Positions 1-9,270 are shown, numbered from the stretch's first letter. The stretch is DNA of 64,000 nt from Gemmobacter sp. 24YEA27 (GCF_030052995.1 NZ_JASJPW010000001.1:1174501-1238500); one strand, 5' to 3'. Numbers and translations: made by a program. Notes: generated by a model from the sequence alone, not told the origin.

Positions 1-262
1 TCCCGGCATTCTTCGCCTGGCGATTCTGATGCCGGTCGGGCCGGCCGCCAAGCGCCTGCCAGTGCCCTGCTTCACAGGCGATCAGCCGCACCCGCGAAAG
101 GCGCCGCGCCGCAATCGCCGCCAGCGCCGGGTCATCAGGATCATCAAAGCACAGCGTGATCCGATCCGCGCCAAGATCCAGATGCCATGCAAGAAAGGCG
201 AGGATCTTCTCCTCGGGCGCTTTCACCGTGGCAACCAGCGCCCAGCTGGCAGCCTGTTTCAC
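1..262 (-). CDS. Glycosyltransferase family 2-like protein, N-terminal part (partial)
   Basis: The frame runs off the left edge, so only the first 87 codons are visible. The N-terminus carries ATVKAPEEKILAF followed by an Asp-rich DDPDDP stretch, which resembles the start of the family-2-like glycosyltransferases common in Rhodobacteraceae; the transferase core itself lies outside the window. The start is a GTG whose last bases overlap the TGA of the upstream transglycosylase gene (GTGA), indicating translational coupling. The family call rests on these short motifs only and is an inference; substrate unknown. Confidence 0.55.
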   Translation of the reverse strand, partial: MKQAASWALVATVKAPEEKILAFLAWHLDLGADRITLCFDDPDDPALAAIAARRLSRVRLIACEAGHWQALGGRPDRHQNRQAKNAG

Positions 263-1476
263 AAGAGATCCAGAAGTTCCCGCGTCGGCCAGGCATCCGC
301 CGGCAGGCCGAGGCGTTGTTGTTCCGCCTGGATCGCGCGCCGCGTGCCCGCGCCCAGAACTCCGTCAATCTTGCCGACATCATATCCAAGCGCCTGCAGC
401 TTTTCCTGCAAGGCCCTCATATCCTCATCGGGCAGCAGCGGGTCGGGCGAGGTGTTCAGCGCCGGCTCCGCCCCTTCGATCAGGGTGGCGAAATAGGCGG
501 CGGTGGTCACATAGGTCAGGCTTTTGTTCCATTCCAGCAGGACCTGGAAGTTCGGAAAGACCAGGAAAGCCGGCCCCTTGCGGCCCTGCGGCAGCAAAAG
601 CGAGGCCTCGAGCTCTGCCGGCAGCGTATTGCCGCGCCGGGGCGCCACGCCAAGCGCTGCCCATTGCGCGACCGGCAGGTCCTTGTCGAGCCCGCTCAGC
701 GCCCAGTCGAAGGTCTCGGGCAGCACAACCTCGGTCAGCCAGGGCTCGCCCGCGCGCCAGCCGTGATGTTTCAGCATATTCGCGCCCGACAGCAGCGCAT
801 CCGGGACCGAGGATTTCAGCCGCACATGCCCGTCGCCATCGCCGTCAATGCCGCGTTCCAGAATGTCCTTCGGCAGCATCTGCACCATGCCAATCTCGCC
901 CGCCCAGGCCCCTGTCGTGTCGAGCGGCAGATCGCCATTCGCGAAAAGCCGCATCGCGGCAAAGGCCTGGGGGCGGAACATTTCGGGTCGCCGGCAATCC
1001 CAGGCGAGGGTGAGGATCGCGGCGCGGGTGTTGTAATCGCCCTGGAAGCGGCCGAAATCGGTTTCAAACCCCCAGATCGCCAGCATCACCCCGGGCGGAA
1101 TGCCATAGGTGCTTTCTGCTTTCGCAAAAAGCGGCTGATGGGCGTCCCAGGCGAGCATGGCATCGGGCAGGCGCTTGTCGCCGATCAGGCTCTGCGCGAA
1201 TTCGAGGAAAGGTTTGCGAAACACCCCCTGACGCTGATCGGCCCTGAGAATCTCGGGCTCGGCGCGGGCCCCTGCAAGCCAGCCCTCCACCGCCGCCTCA
1301 GGAAGGCCCTCGGCCAGGGCCTCATCGTGCAGCCCCGCAAGGAACCCGGGAAAGCTGCCACCGCAGGGCACCTGGACTGCTGCCTCAGATGTGGGGGCCT
1401 CAGGGAGGGGCGGCGGAGTTTCTGCCCGGGCAGAAAAGGGGGCCAGCATTGTGGCTATGATCAGGGGTCTCAGCAT
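259..1476 (-). CDS. Lytic murein transglycosylase, MltB family
   Basis: Periplasmic enzyme that cleaves peptidoglycan glycan strands with formation of 1,6-anhydro ends. An N-terminal signal peptide (MLRPLIIATMLAPFSARAE) precedes a MltB-type SLT domain; the catalytic Glu is in AIWGFETDFG, and GEIGMVQMLP is the conserved downstream motif. The last ~60 residues form a peptidoglycan-binding-1 domain (LGYDVGKIDGVLGAGTRRAI). The start was placed at the Met that opens the signal peptide; a Met 12 codons upstream (position 1512) would add a polar extension and overlap cobD. Same strand as cobD, 10 bases downstream, and coupled to the glycosyltransferase gene after it. Confidence 0.88.
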   Translation of the reverse strand: MLRPLIIATMLAPFSARAETPPPLPEAPTSEAAVQVPCGGSFPGFLAGLHDEALAEGLPEAAVEGWLAGARAEPEILRADQRQGVFRKPFLEFAQSLIGDKRLPDAMLAWDAHQPLFAKAESTYGIPPGVMLAIWGFETDFGRFQGDYNTRAAILTLAWDCRRPEMFRPQAFAAMRLFANGDLPLDTTGAWAGEIGMVQMLPKDILERGIDGDGDGHVRLKSSVPDALLSGANMLKHHGWRAGEPWLTEVVLPETFDWALSGLDKDLPVAQWAALGVAPRRGNTLPAELEASLLLPQGRKGPAFLVFPNFQVLLEWNKSLTYVTTAAYFATLIEGAEPALNTSPDPLLPDEDMRALQEKLQALGYDVGKIDGVLGAGTRRAIQAEQQRLGLPADAWPTRELLDLL

Positions 1477-1486
1477 GGGCGCGAAG

Positions 1487-2386
1487 CTAGACGAGCGCGG
1501 CCATGAGGGCAATTGCCAGCATCAGTGCCCAGGCCCGCCAAAGCGCGCGGCAGGCGGCGTCAATATCTTCGGGCCCGGCATCGCGGCGCCCTTCGGGCCA
1601 GACCCAGGGGTACCAGCGCATTTCACCATTATAACTGCGCGGGCCGGAAAGCGCGACATTCAGAATGGGCGCGAGGGTGGATTCCGGCCAGCCGGCATTC
1701 GGACTGCGATGCTGCGGCGCATCGCGCAGCACCGGGCGCGGGTCGAGCCAGCCATGTGACAGCGCGAGCAACAAAGACGTCAGCCGCGCGGGGATCAGGT
1801 TCAGCAGATCATCAAACCGCGCAGCGGCCCAGCCGAATTCACGATGGCGCGGTGTCATATGGCCGATCATCGAATCGGCGGTATTTGTGATCTTGTAGAT
1901 CAGAATGCCCGGCAGACCGGCGATAAGGAACCAGAAAACCGGCGCAATCACCCCATCCGAGAGATTTTCTGCTGCCGATTCAATCGCGGCGCGGGCGACA
2001 TCAGGCTCGCGCATGTCCCTGGTGTCGCGCCCGACGATCATCGCGACCGCCCGCTTGCCCTCGTCCAGCGAGCGGCGCAGCCCATCGGCCACCGCCCGCA
2101 CATGATCAACCAGCGAGCGCTGCGCGATCAGAATGGCGGCGATCACGGTCTCGATCACGCCGTGATATGGCAGCCTGCCGATGAGCCAGCCCGTAAGACC
2201 CGCGCCAAGGACCAGGGCTGCCATCACCGCAGCCCCCTTGAGCCGCCGCGCCGCACCCTCGTTGAACCGCCGGTCCGCAAGGCCGATCAGCCGGCCCATC
2301 AGCACCGCCGGATGCGGCAGGTGGCGCCAGATCCAGGCGGGCTCGCCAAAGGCGGCGTCGAGAATCATGGCAAGAACCAAAACCAT
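1487..2386 (-). CDS. cobD: Adenosylcobinamide-phosphate synthase CobD/CbiB
   Basis: Integral membrane protein that attaches the aminopropanol arm to adenosylcobyric acid in cobalamin synthesis. At 299 residues it has the normal family length. It begins MVLVLAMILDAAFGEP, matching the family signature LDxxxGDP/GEP, followed by HPAVLMGRLI and the conserved motif IVGRDTRDM in the middle. Hydrophobic helices lie at both ends and around residues 55-90. No other cobalamin genes are in the window, and no cobalamin riboswitch could be recognised upstream. Confidence 0.9.
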   Translation of the reverse strand: MVLVLAMILDAAFGEPAWIWRHLPHPAVLMGRLIGLADRRFNEGAARRLKGAAVMAALVLGAGLTGWLIGRLPYHGVIETVIAAILIAQRSLVDHVRAVADGLRRSLDEGKRAVAMIVGRDTRDMREPDVARAAIESAAENLSDGVIAPVFWFLIAGLPGILIYKITNTADSMIGHMTPRHREFGWAAARFDDLLNLIPARLTSLLLALSHGWLDPRPVLRDAPQHRSPNAGWPESTLAPILNVALSGPRSYNGEMRWYPWVWPEGRRDAGPEDIDAACRALWRAWALMLAIALMAALV

Positions 2387-2590
2387 GCCGGACCCCGTGC
2401 TGGTGGTTGCGAATCATCTGACAGGGAAGTGAACCGGATCGGCCCCGCGGGCAAGCGGGCATTGAGCGGCCCCCGCCTGCGGCATTGTCGCCACGAAGGC
2501 TTCATCTTTTTGTGGTAAAGTGCTGGCATGGTGAGAGGGGCTTGATTTCACGGGCTTTCGGGTTTGTGCTGGGCTCAGGAGGGGACGGAC

Positions 2591-2947
2591 ATGCTGGAAT
2601 ATCTGCCCAAGGAGTTGCGCGATCATCTCGATGCCGCCCGCAAGCGTCAGCAAAGGCGCAAATCGCGGATGCGGGTCGAACTTGGCGATCTGCTGGTCTA
2701 TCCGGTGCTGCGGTTCTGGCAGGGCGGTTTTTCGCTTGATGCCGATCTGGTGCCGGCGCGCCTGCGGGGGCTGGTCGATATCTACGATGGCCCGCGCCAT
2801 GTGTTTCAGTGCCTGATCGTTGCCACGGAAATCGTCGATGGCGAACTGGTCTGCGACTTCAAACGCCTGACCCCGGTGACAAATCGCCCAGCACTTGATT
2901 ACTGGCGCGAGGATGAGGGGCCGGCGGGGTATTTGCCATCCGCGTAA
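2591..2947 (+). CDS. Hypothetical protein, 118 residues
   Basis: A small soluble protein (MLEYLPKELRDHLD...) with a strongly basic stretch near residues 14-25 (RKRQQRRKSRMRVELGD) and a C-terminal half with alternating hydrophobic residues suggesting a beta-rich fold. The start is well supported: AGGAGGGGAC lies directly upstream of the ATG. An in-frame codon nine positions earlier lacks a ribosome site. It stands alone between divergent cobD and the convergent transpeptidase gene. I do not recognise the family with certainty; similar short proteins appear conserved in Rhodobacterales. Confidence 0.7.
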   Translation: MLEYLPKELRDHLDAARKRQQRRKSRMRVELGDLLVYPVLRFWQGGFSLDADLVPARLRGLVDIYDGPRHVFQCLIVATEIVDGELVCDFKRLTPVTNRPALDYWREDEGPAGYLPSA

Positions 2948-3001
2948 GGGGGCACCGCCCCTCCACCCCCGGGAGGCTTCCTCACCTGGCCAGAGGCGCC
3001 G

Positions 3002-3544
3002 TCACGGTCGGATCTCGACCATTGTTCCAACAGGCGTCGCCGCCCAGATTTCGCGCATTTCCGCATTGCTTATGGCGATGCAGCCTGCGGTCCAGTCAGT
3101 TGCGATAAGTGTTTCATCGGGAAGCATATTCGGCTGGCCATGGATCATGATATCGCCCCCGGGCGAATAGCCGCCGGCCCGGGCGCGCGCGCGATCTGCG
3201 GGCTTTGGATAATCGAGCCCCAGTGAGAGGTGATAGGCAGACTGGTCATTGCGGCGGTCGATGCGGAATTCGCCTTCCGGGGTACGGCCATCGCCCTCAC
3301 GGTTCTTGTCGCCTGTCGGTGAAAAGCCAAGCGCGATTCGGTAGACGCGGACCTCGCGCCCCTCCTGGATCAGTGCCATCCGCCTTGCGGCTTTTTCGAT
3401 CACGATACGCTCGATCTGGCCGGTGAGCGGTGGCAGCGGCGCAGGCGGCATGACGGGCGGCGGCGCGGGTTGCCAGAGCATCCAGGCCGCCAGCGCCAAT
3501 GCGCCGAGGCTGAGGAGTGTGAAACCCCGCGCCAGCCGTCTCAT
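3002..3544 (-). CDS. L,D-transpeptidase (YkuD domain)
   Basis: Membrane-anchored periplasmic enzyme of 180 residues, expected to form 3-3 crosslinks or anchor proteins in peptidoglycan. One N-terminal hydrophobic segment (LLSLGALALAAWMLW) is followed by a proline-rich linker and a YkuD domain. The catalytic motif is present: HGQPN, then DWTAGCIAIS, with Cys as nucleophile. The usual Arg directly after GC[IV] is replaced by Ala, as in a subset of the family. It overlaps the upstream MalY/PatB gene by four bases (ATGA), so the two are probably co-translated. Confidence 0.85.
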   Translation of the reverse strand: MRRLARGFTLLSLGALALAAWMLWQPAPPPVMPPAPLPPLTGQIERIVIEKAARRMALIQEGREVRVYRIALGFSPTGDKNREGDGRTPEGEFRIDRRNDQSAYHLSLGLDYPKPADRARARAGGYSPGGDIMIHGQPNMLPDETLIATDWTAGCIAISNAEMREIWAATPVGTMVEIRP

Positions 3545-4722
3545 TGCAGATCGGCAAAGACGCTTTGCAGCCGGGTGATCGCTTCTTCGATCTGCGCCCG
3601 GGGTGCGGCGATATTAAAGCGGATGAAACTCTCGCCGCCCTTGCCGAAACTGTCGCCGTGATTGGTTGCAATGGCGGCCTGGGTCTCGACCCGCGCCAGC
3701 ATCTCGGCTTTGCTCAGCCCGGTGCCGGAGAAGTCGACCCAGGAGAGATAGGTGGCCTCGAGGGCCATGGATTTCAGCCCGGGGATCGCATTGACCGCTG
3801 CGTCAAACAGCTGCCGGTTGCCGTCGAGATAGGTCATCAGCGCATCGACCCAGGCGGCCCCCTCGGGTGAGCAGGCGGCGGTGACCATATGCATCCCGAA
3901 ACTATTGGGCGAAATGCCGATGGCGCTCATGACCGCCGCGAATTTCTGCCGCAGCCCCTCATCCGCGATGATCACATTGCCGATATGGGCGCCCGCGATG
4001 TTGAAGGTCTTGGTTGTCGCGGTCAGCATCACCAGCCGGTCGGCGATCTCGGGCGCGGCCTTCGGCATGACGATATGGCGCTGGCCGGGATAGGTCAGAT
4101 CGAAATGGATCTCATCCGAGACGAGGATCAGATCGTGGCGTTTCGCGAAATCCGCGATCTCGCGCAGCTCAGGCCCGGTCCAGACCCTTCCGCCGGGGTT
4201 ATGCGGCGAGCACAGGATCAGCATGGTCTCGCGCCCTGTCAGCTGCGCATCCCAGGCGGCGATGTCCAGCTCATAGCGGCCGGAGGTGTTTTTCAGCGCG
4301 CATTCCACCACCTCACGCCCCGAGGCGCGGATGGTGCGGGCGAAGGCGTGATAGACCGGCGTCATCAGGACAACGCCGTCCCCGGGTTGCGTAAAGGCCT
4401 GCAGGCAGAGCCCCACCGCATTCACCAGCCCATGGGTGGTGAAGATATGCGAAGGATCGGGCTTCCAGCCGTGGCGGGTTTTCATCCACCAGACCAGGGC
4501 TTCGAGATAGGGGCGCTCATCGCCGAAATAGCCGTAAACCCCATGATCGAGCATCTTTTGCAGCGCAGCCTGCACCGCTGCTGGCGGGGGGAATTCCATA
4601 TCCGCGACCCACATCGCAAGGCCCCGGTCATGCGGGATGCCGTAAAGCGTCTCCATCATGTCCCATTTCACGCAATGGGAGCCGAAACGGTTGATGGGCG
4701 TATCGAAATCGGGGCGGGTCAT
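3541..4722 (-). CDS. MalY/PatB-type PLP-dependent C-S lyase (cystathionine beta-lyase)
   Basis: Fold-type I PLP enzyme of 393 residues, the usual length for MalY/PatB. Visible landmarks are the substrate-side motif GVYGYFGD, the PLP-phosphate region THGLVNAV, the Asn of SPHNPGGRVW, the Asp of LVSDEIHFDL, and the Schiff-base Lys in TATTKTFNIAGAHIGN. The family converts cystathionine or cysteine conjugates to a thiol, pyruvate and ammonia; some members also act as regulators. It is divergent from the def-fmt operon and coupled to the transpeptidase gene downstream. Exact substrate is not deducible. Confidence 0.87.
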   Translation of the reverse strand: MTRPDFDTPINRFGSHCVKWDMMETLYGIPHDRGLAMWVADMEFPPPAAVQAALQKMLDHGVYGYFGDERPYLEALVWWMKTRHGWKPDPSHIFTTHGLVNAVGLCLQAFTQPGDGVVLMTPVYHAFARTIRASGREVVECALKNTSGRYELDIAAWDAQLTGRETMLILCSPHNPGGRVWTGPELREIADFAKRHDLILVSDEIHFDLTYPGQRHIVMPKAAPEIADRLVMLTATTKTFNIAGAHIGNVIIADEGLRQKFAAVMSAIGISPNSFGMHMVTAACSPEGAAWVDALMTYLDGNRQLFDAAVNAIPGLKSMALEATYLSWVDFSGTGLSKAEMLARVETQAAIATNHGDSFGKGGESFIRFNIAAPRAQIEEAITRLQSVFADLQ

Positions 4723-4857
4723 GGGGCGTCTTTCTGCACAATACCCGGAATGGCTAGCCCGTGACGTTCAGGCGATCAAGGCGGCTGTCTGCGGGCCTCA
4801 CGCAGATATGCGCAAATCCCTTGCAGGGAAGGGGGGGGATGACCTAAATCCCCCTCC

Positions 4858-5379
4858 ATGTTGCGCTCCATCCTGATCCATCCCGATCCCCGCCTGAAAA
4901 AGCTCTGCGATCCCGTGACCGAGGTCTCGGACGAAATCCGCAGGCTGGCCGATGATATGCTGGAAACCATGTATGACGCACCGGGCGTTGGCCTCGCGGC
5001 ACCGCAGATCGGTGTGATGAAGCGGCTTCTGGTGATGGATTGCATCAAGGAGGGCACGCCGGAGCCGATGGCGCTGATCAACCCCGAGGTCATCTGGTCA
5101 TCGGAAGATCTGAACATCTATGAGGAAGGCTGTCTTTCCATCCCGGATCAATATGCCGAGGTGAAGCGCCCCGCGCTGGTCACTGTGCGCTGGACCGGGC
5201 TCGATGGCAAAACCGATGAGCGGACGTTTGAAGGCCTCTGGGCCACCTGCGTCCAGCATGAGATCGACCATCTGAACGGCAGGCTCTTCATTGACTATCT
5301 CGGGCCGCTGAAGCGCCAGATGATTACCCGCAAGATGGAAAAGCTGAAGCGCGAACGCGCGCGTTCGGAAGGCATGTGA
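4858..5379 (+). CDS. def: Peptide deformylase
   Basis: Removes the formyl group from the N-terminal Met of nascent proteins. The 173-residue sequence has all three deformylase motifs: GVGLAAPQIG (residues 43-52), EGCLSIP with metal ligand Cys92, and QHEIDHLNG with metal ligands His134 and His138 and catalytic Glu135. It is the first gene of a tight operon def - def-like - fmt. The TGA stop shares its A with the ATG of the next gene. This is the catalytically competent copy of the two adjacent homologues. Confidence 0.95.
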   Translation: MLRSILIHPDPRLKKLCDPVTEVSDEIRRLADDMLETMYDAPGVGLAAPQIGVMKRLLVMDCIKEGTPEPMALINPEVIWSSEDLNIYEEGCLSIPDQYAEVKRPALVTVRWTGLDGKTDERTFEGLWATCVQHEIDHLNGRLFIDYLGPLKRQMITRKMEKLKRERARSEGM

Positions 5380-5882
5380 TGGCTGTACGTGTCTGCGTGC
5401 CTTACCCAAATCCGGTGCTGAAGGCGCCGGCGGCGGATGTGGCAGAGATCACCGATGAGGTGCGCGCGATCTGGCGCGACATGGTTGATACGATGGAGGC
5501 GATGCCGGGCTACGGTCTTGCCGCCGTGCAGATCGGGGTGCCTTTGCGGCTTGCCGTGGTGGATTGTTCCGAGGCGCGCGGCCAGGCGGTGCTGATGGCG
5601 AACCCCGAGGTGATCCATGCTTCGGTGCAGCCGCGCGACCATGAAGAGGCCTCGCCCAATCTGCCGGGCGTCTCAGCCAGGGTGACGCGGCCGCGTGCGG
5701 TGACGGTAAGGTTCCTGAATGCAGAGGGACAGATCGAAGAGCGCGATTTCGTGCATCTCTGGGCGACATCGGCGCAGCACCAGATCGACCATCTGGCGGG
5801 TAAGATGTATTTCGACCATCTCTCGCCCCTGAAACGGAAAATGCTGATCGCGAAGGCGGAGAAGATCCGCAAACGCGGCTGA
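5379..5882 (+). CDS. Peptide deformylase-like protein lacking catalytic residues
   Basis: A 167-residue homologue of the preceding deformylase. Motif 1 is kept as [10 protein letters not shown], but motif 2, normally EGCLSIP, reads EASPNLPG, so the metal-binding Cys is Ser92 and the following residues differ. Motif 3 reads HQIDH: both metal His remain (134, 138) but the catalytic Glu is Gln135. By family knowledge these changes should abolish normal deformylase activity, so a non-catalytic or altered role is inferred. The start is the ATG whose A is the last base of the def stop; fmt follows after 10 bases, so the three genes are one operon. Confidence 0.85.
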   Translation: MAVRVCVPYPNPVLKAPAADVAEITDEVRAIWRDMVDTMEAMPGYGLAAVQIGVPLRLAVVDCSEARGQAVLMANPEVIHASVQPRDHEEASPNLPGVSARVTRPRAVTVRFLNAEGQIEERDFVHLWATSAQHQIDHLAGKMYFDHLSPLKRKMLIAKAEKIRKRG

Positions 5883-5892
5883 GGAGACGCGG

Positions 5893-6786
5893 ATGCGGGT
5901 GATCTTCATGGGCACGCCGGAGTTTTCGGTGCCGGTGCTCGAAGCGCTTCATGCGAGCCATGAGATTGTCGGCGTCTGGTCGCAGCCGCCCCGGCCCGCC
6001 GGGCGCGGCAAAGAGCTGCGCAAAACCCCGGTCCATGCCCGGGCCGAGGCGCTTGGGTTGATGGTTCACACCCCCGAAAAGCTGCGTGCGCCCGAAGATC
6101 AGGCCGTGTTCGCGGCACTTCAGGCCGATGTGGCGGTGGTGGTGGCTTACGGGCTGATCCTGCCCCAGGCGGTGCTGGACATGCCGGCGCGGGGCTGTCT
6201 GAACATCCATGCCTCGCTTTTGCCGCGCTGGCGGGGTGCTGCGCCGATTCAGCGGGCGATCATGGCGGGGGATGCGGCGACCGGCATTTGCATCATGCAG
6301 ATGGAGGCGGGGCTTGATACCGGCCCGGTTCTGTTGCGCGAGGAAACCCGGATCGGTGCGGAGGAGACGGCCTCCGATCTGCATGACCGGCTGTCCGCGT
6401 TGGGCGCCGCTGCGATGATCGCGGCGCTTGACCAGCTGGACGGGCTCGTGCCGGCGCGCCAACATGAAGAGGGCGTAAGTTACGCCGCGAAGATCGACAA
6501 GGCCGAGGCAAAGATCGACTGGACACGCCCCTGCGATGCGATCGACCGCCAGATCCGCGGTCTCTCGCCCTTTCCGGGGGCCTGGACACAGGTGGGAGCG
6601 GAACGGGTTAAGCTGCTGCGTTCCCGGATCGAAGCCGGTGCGGGAGCCCCCGGCGAGGTGCTGACCGGCTTCACCATTGCCTGTGGTGAGGGGGCGGTGA
6701 CGGTGACCGAGGCGCAGCGCGAGGGCAAGAAACCGATGCCTGCCGCCGAGGTGCTCAAAGGCCTCACTTTGCCCCCCCGTCTTTAA
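5893..6786 (+). CDS. fmt: Methionyl-tRNA formyltransferase
   Basis: Transfers a formyl group from 10-formyl-tetrahydrofolate to initiator Met-tRNA. The 297 residues show the N-terminal [16 protein letters not shown] strand-loop and the catalytic/folate region [21 protein letters not shown] at about 105-125, with the conserved Asn and His and the downstream DTGPVL Asp. The C-terminal domain (SPFPGAW onward) binds tRNA. Last gene of the def operon, with a purine-rich ribosome site (GAGGAG) before the ATG. Converges with the MFS gene. Confidence 0.95.
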   Translation: MRVIFMGTPEFSVPVLEALHASHEIVGVWSQPPRPAGRGKELRKTPVHARAEALGLMVHTPEKLRAPEDQAVFAALQADVAVVVAYGLILPQAVLDMPARGCLNIHASLLPRWRGAAPIQRAIMAGDAATGICIMQMEAGLDTGPVLLREETRIGAEETASDLHDRLSALGAAAMIAALDQLDGLVPARQHEEGVSYAAKIDKAEAKIDWTRPCDAIDRQIRGLSPFPGAWTQVGAERVKLLRSRIEAGAGAPGEVLTGFTIACGEGAVTVTEAQREGKKPMPAAEVLKGLTLPPRL

Positions 6787-6839
6787 GACCGGAGGCCAGC
6801 CACCTTTTGCAGGAAGCTGGCTCGCGGCTGACCAGGGGC

Positions 6840-6885
6840 CCGGTTTTCGCAGCGAAAACCGGACAAATTTCTTTTAAGAAATTTG
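6840..6885. repeat. Twin palindromes at the fmt/MFS convergence
   Basis: Two perfect palindromes lie head to tail, one base apart: CCGGTTTTCGC-A-GCGAAAACCGG at 6840-6862 and CAAATTTCTT-TT-AAGAAATTTG at 6864-6885. The second contains the stop codon of the leftward MFS gene. Each could form a stable hairpin on either strand and might work as a bidirectional terminator or transcript stabiliser, although no clean U-run follows. The same architecture recurs at 58698-58743 with different sequence. Confidence 0.7.
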
Positions 6886-8103
6886 ATCCGCACCGCCGCG
6901 AGAGGGGCGTTCCACTCCCAGCCGCGGATGGAGTGCGCCTGCGATCCACCAGCAGCCGAGAAAGCCAAGGCCCGCCACGACAAAGATCCCGGGAACTGGC
7001 GCGAAGAACAGGATGAGCCAGGCGATCCCGGGGGTCAGAATGCCCGATACATCGCGGAAACTGGCATAGACGGCTGCCATTTCAGTACGCTCAGAGGGTT
7101 TGACCGACATCAGGAAGGGCAGCCCGCCGACGACATCCAGTGTCACGAAGCAAAAGCTTGCCGCGAGGCAAAGTGCAACCGCGATCCAGGGCAGGACCGA
7201 CAGCATCGCCGCCGCCAGCATGAGGCCGCCGCCCGCCAGAAAAGCCAGCCGCACCGAGCGGCGCACCGAGAACCGGCGCGCGGCGCGGTTGATGGCCGGC
7301 GCGAGGAACAGGAACGTGTTCGAGACCGATAATACGATGCCGCCGGTCTTGTCGCTCAGACCCGACTGGACGCAATAGATCGGCAGATAGACGATATAGA
7401 CCCACCAGCCGCAGGACCGCATCACCGCGAAGGTCCAGCCCGCGATCAGCCTTGGCTGGCGCAGAAAGCGCGACAGAAACCCCAGCGGGTTGACCGCCGG
7501 CCGGCGCGCCCGCGAGATCTGGCGGCCATTACCCAGCCTCAGCCACCAGAAGACCCCGATCAGCACCAGCGCAAAAAAGCCCGAGAGCAGGAAGGGCGCC
7601 GGCGCCCATTGGTGATGAAGCCAGACCCCCAGCACCGGCCCCACCGCCCAGGGGATAGCGGCATAGGCCATCTGCACCCCCTGACTGTGACCCAGCCGGG
7701 TGCGTTCGACATAATCCAGCACATAGGCGTTGAGACAGATGAACACCGTCGCCGTCGCCATCGCATTGCAGATCAGCGCGAGCGAGATCGTCAGCGGCGT
7801 GCCGCAGACCGCCAGCGCGGTGCCGACAAGATACAGCACCGCCCCCCCGGTATAAGTCCAGCGGCGCGGCAGGAAACGGGTCACCCCCGGCACCATCAGC
7901 CCACAAAACAGCGCGACAAACCCCGCCGCCAGATAGGCGACCGAGGTCTTCTGCGCGTCGCCAAGGCTCTGATAGACCGCCAGGGGCATGGCCGAGACCA
8001 GCATACCGCGGACAGCGGCCTCAAGCCCGGCAAGCAGTGCGAAATGCTCAACCTTCGGCACCGGACTGTGTTTGAGAGCAAGGGGGAGATCGTAATGGCC
8101 CAT
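6874..8103 (-). CDS. MFS transporter
   Basis: A 12-helix-type membrane protein of about 409 residues. Hydrophobic segments are regularly spaced (for example LAAGFVALFCGLMV, YTGGAVLYLVGTALAVCG, FLLSGFFALVLIGVFWWL), with basic loops including TRFLPRRW between helices 2 and 3 and RAARRFSVRRSVR in the second half. No family-specific substrate motif was recognised. The start chosen begins MGHYDLPLALK with GGAG upstream; a Met 14 codons earlier (8145) has no visible ribosome site. It sits between recO and the twin palindromes and seems to be its own transcription unit. Confidence 0.8.
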   Translation of the reverse strand: MGHYDLPLALKHSPVPKVEHFALLAGLEAAVRGMLVSAMPLAVYQSLGDAQKTSVAYLAAGFVALFCGLMVPGVTRFLPRRWTYTGGAVLYLVGTALAVCGTPLTISLALICNAMATATVFICLNAYVLDYVERTRLGHSQGVQMAYAAIPWAVGPVLGVWLHHQWAPAPFLLSGFFALVLIGVFWWLRLGNGRQISRARRPAVNPLGFLSRFLRQPRLIAGWTFAVMRSCGWWVYIVYLPIYCVQSGLSDKTGGIVLSVSNTFLFLAPAINRAARRFSVRRSVRLAFLAGGGLMLAAAMLSVLPWIAVALCLAASFCFVTLDVVGGLPFLMSVKPSERTEMAAVYASFRDVSGILTPGIAWLILFFAPVPGIFVVAGLGFLGCWWIAGALHPRLGVERPSRGGADQIS

Positions 8104-8169
8104 GCCGCCGACCACACTCCGAAAGAGAAGCCCGGTCTGCACCATTTGCGACAGAGCGTGTCGCGGGCA

Positions 8170-8973
8170 TCAGGTGGCCGGTGGTGCCCCCGCCTCCGGG
8201 CGCGCCGTCCCGGCGCGGGCCAGAAGGTCGATAAGCCGGCCCCGCGCGGCGGGCAGGGCCGCCGGCATAGGCGACGCTTTGTCATCGGCGGGTCGGGGCC
8301 TGTCGTTCAGAAGCTCACGCGTCAGGAAATGCCCGGTCAGCGCGAGGCCTGGCAGGATGTCGTCCTCGCCCGGCATCCCGCCTGCTGCAAGCGAGGCGGG
8401 CAGCGGCAGGAGACGCGCCGCCCAGTCCCCCGCGCCCCGGGCCGAAACCGCCCGGCCCGTCCTGGGACTGACATAGGCCAGCCCTTCCGTTTCGCCGGTC
8501 ACCGCACAGGAACTCAGATCAAGGCCATAGCCGGTCTCGGTCAGCAATCGGAGCTCCCACAAAAGATAATATGCGGGCCAGCTGGCGTTGACCGGGCCGG
8601 TCCGCGTCATCTGATCCAGAAGATCCTGGGTCTCCTGCCACAAAGTGCCATAGGCCTCGCGTTCGGGCAGGCAGAGCTGCAGCAGCGCCGTCACCGCGCC
8701 GAGGCCCTCCAGCGCGAGGCGGTCCGCCAGCACCGCCGCACGCGAGCGCAGCGGTTCGACACGAAAACTGCCCAGCTGGTCCTCAAGCCTTGCCGTCCAG
8801 GTCAGGTCGAGCTCGTTGCCGGGTTGCAAATGCGCCGCGAGGCGCCGGGATGCGCCGCCCCTGACCAGCCCGGAACACCGGCCATGTTCACGCGCGAAGA
8901 CGGTGAGAATGGCGGATGTTTCGCCATGCGGTCGTGCCGCCAGAACCAGGGCCTGATCATGCCATTCCATCAT
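8170..8973 (-). CDS. recO: DNA repair protein RecO
   Basis: RecFOR pathway protein that anneals single strands and helps load RecA. Its 267 residues begin MMEWHDQALVLAARPHGET, the RecO OB-fold N-terminus, followed by the typical GLVRGGASRR and GNELDLTW segments and a helical C-terminal domain (PAYYLLWELRLLTETGYGLDL). It carries a Pro/Ala-rich tail. In many Rhodobacterales recO follows era and DUF1491; here those genes are about 12 kb away, with IS remnants beyond them, so the locus has been rearranged. The second Met codon (8970) is an equally possible start. Confidence 0.88.
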   Translation of the reverse strand: MMEWHDQALVLAARPHGETSAILTVFAREHGRCSGLVRGGASRRLAAHLQPGNELDLTWTARLEDQLGSFRVEPLRSRAAVLADRLALEGLGAVTALLQLCLPEREAYGTLWQETQDLLDQMTRTGPVNASWPAYYLLWELRLLTETGYGLDLSSCAVTGETEGLAYVSPRTGRAVSARGAGDWAARLLPLPASLAAGGMPGEDDILPGLALTGHFLTRELLNDRPRPADDKASPMPAALPAARGRLIDLLARAGTARPEAGAPPAT

Positions 8974-9270
8974 CGCCAGAGTTTCGCCTGTGGCCGGTCC
9001 GGGGACAAGAGGGAGCGACGCCCCTGTCCGCTGATGCAGACTGACCCGGTACAGTCAACGGCAGACAAAGAGACGCTCCTGTGATGTTTCCGGTCTCTGA
9101 GCATTTCCGGTGGAAGGCAGGTCCAGAGGCACTGTAGTGAACCTGCGGCGCAGCTCCGCCTCAGCGTTTACGGGGAGCCCTGCCGGAGGCTTTCCCCGGA
9201 AAACAGGGGCGCAGTCTTTCGTCAGGCGCGCGGCGCCCCCATATGTTTACGGACAGCAGGGGAGGGAAGC
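8974..9270. other. Intergenic region between recO and a small membrane-protein gene
   Basis: About 300 bases with no convincing gene on either strand. It must hold the start signals for leftward recO. The only clear signal is the ribosome site GGGAGGGAAG just before the GTG of the next gene. No tRNA, terminator or repeat was recognised. Confidence 0.5.

Noticed and set aside
2387..2590. Possible cobalamin riboswitch upstream of cobD
   Set aside because: The leader lacks a recognisable B12 box and the core conserved segments.
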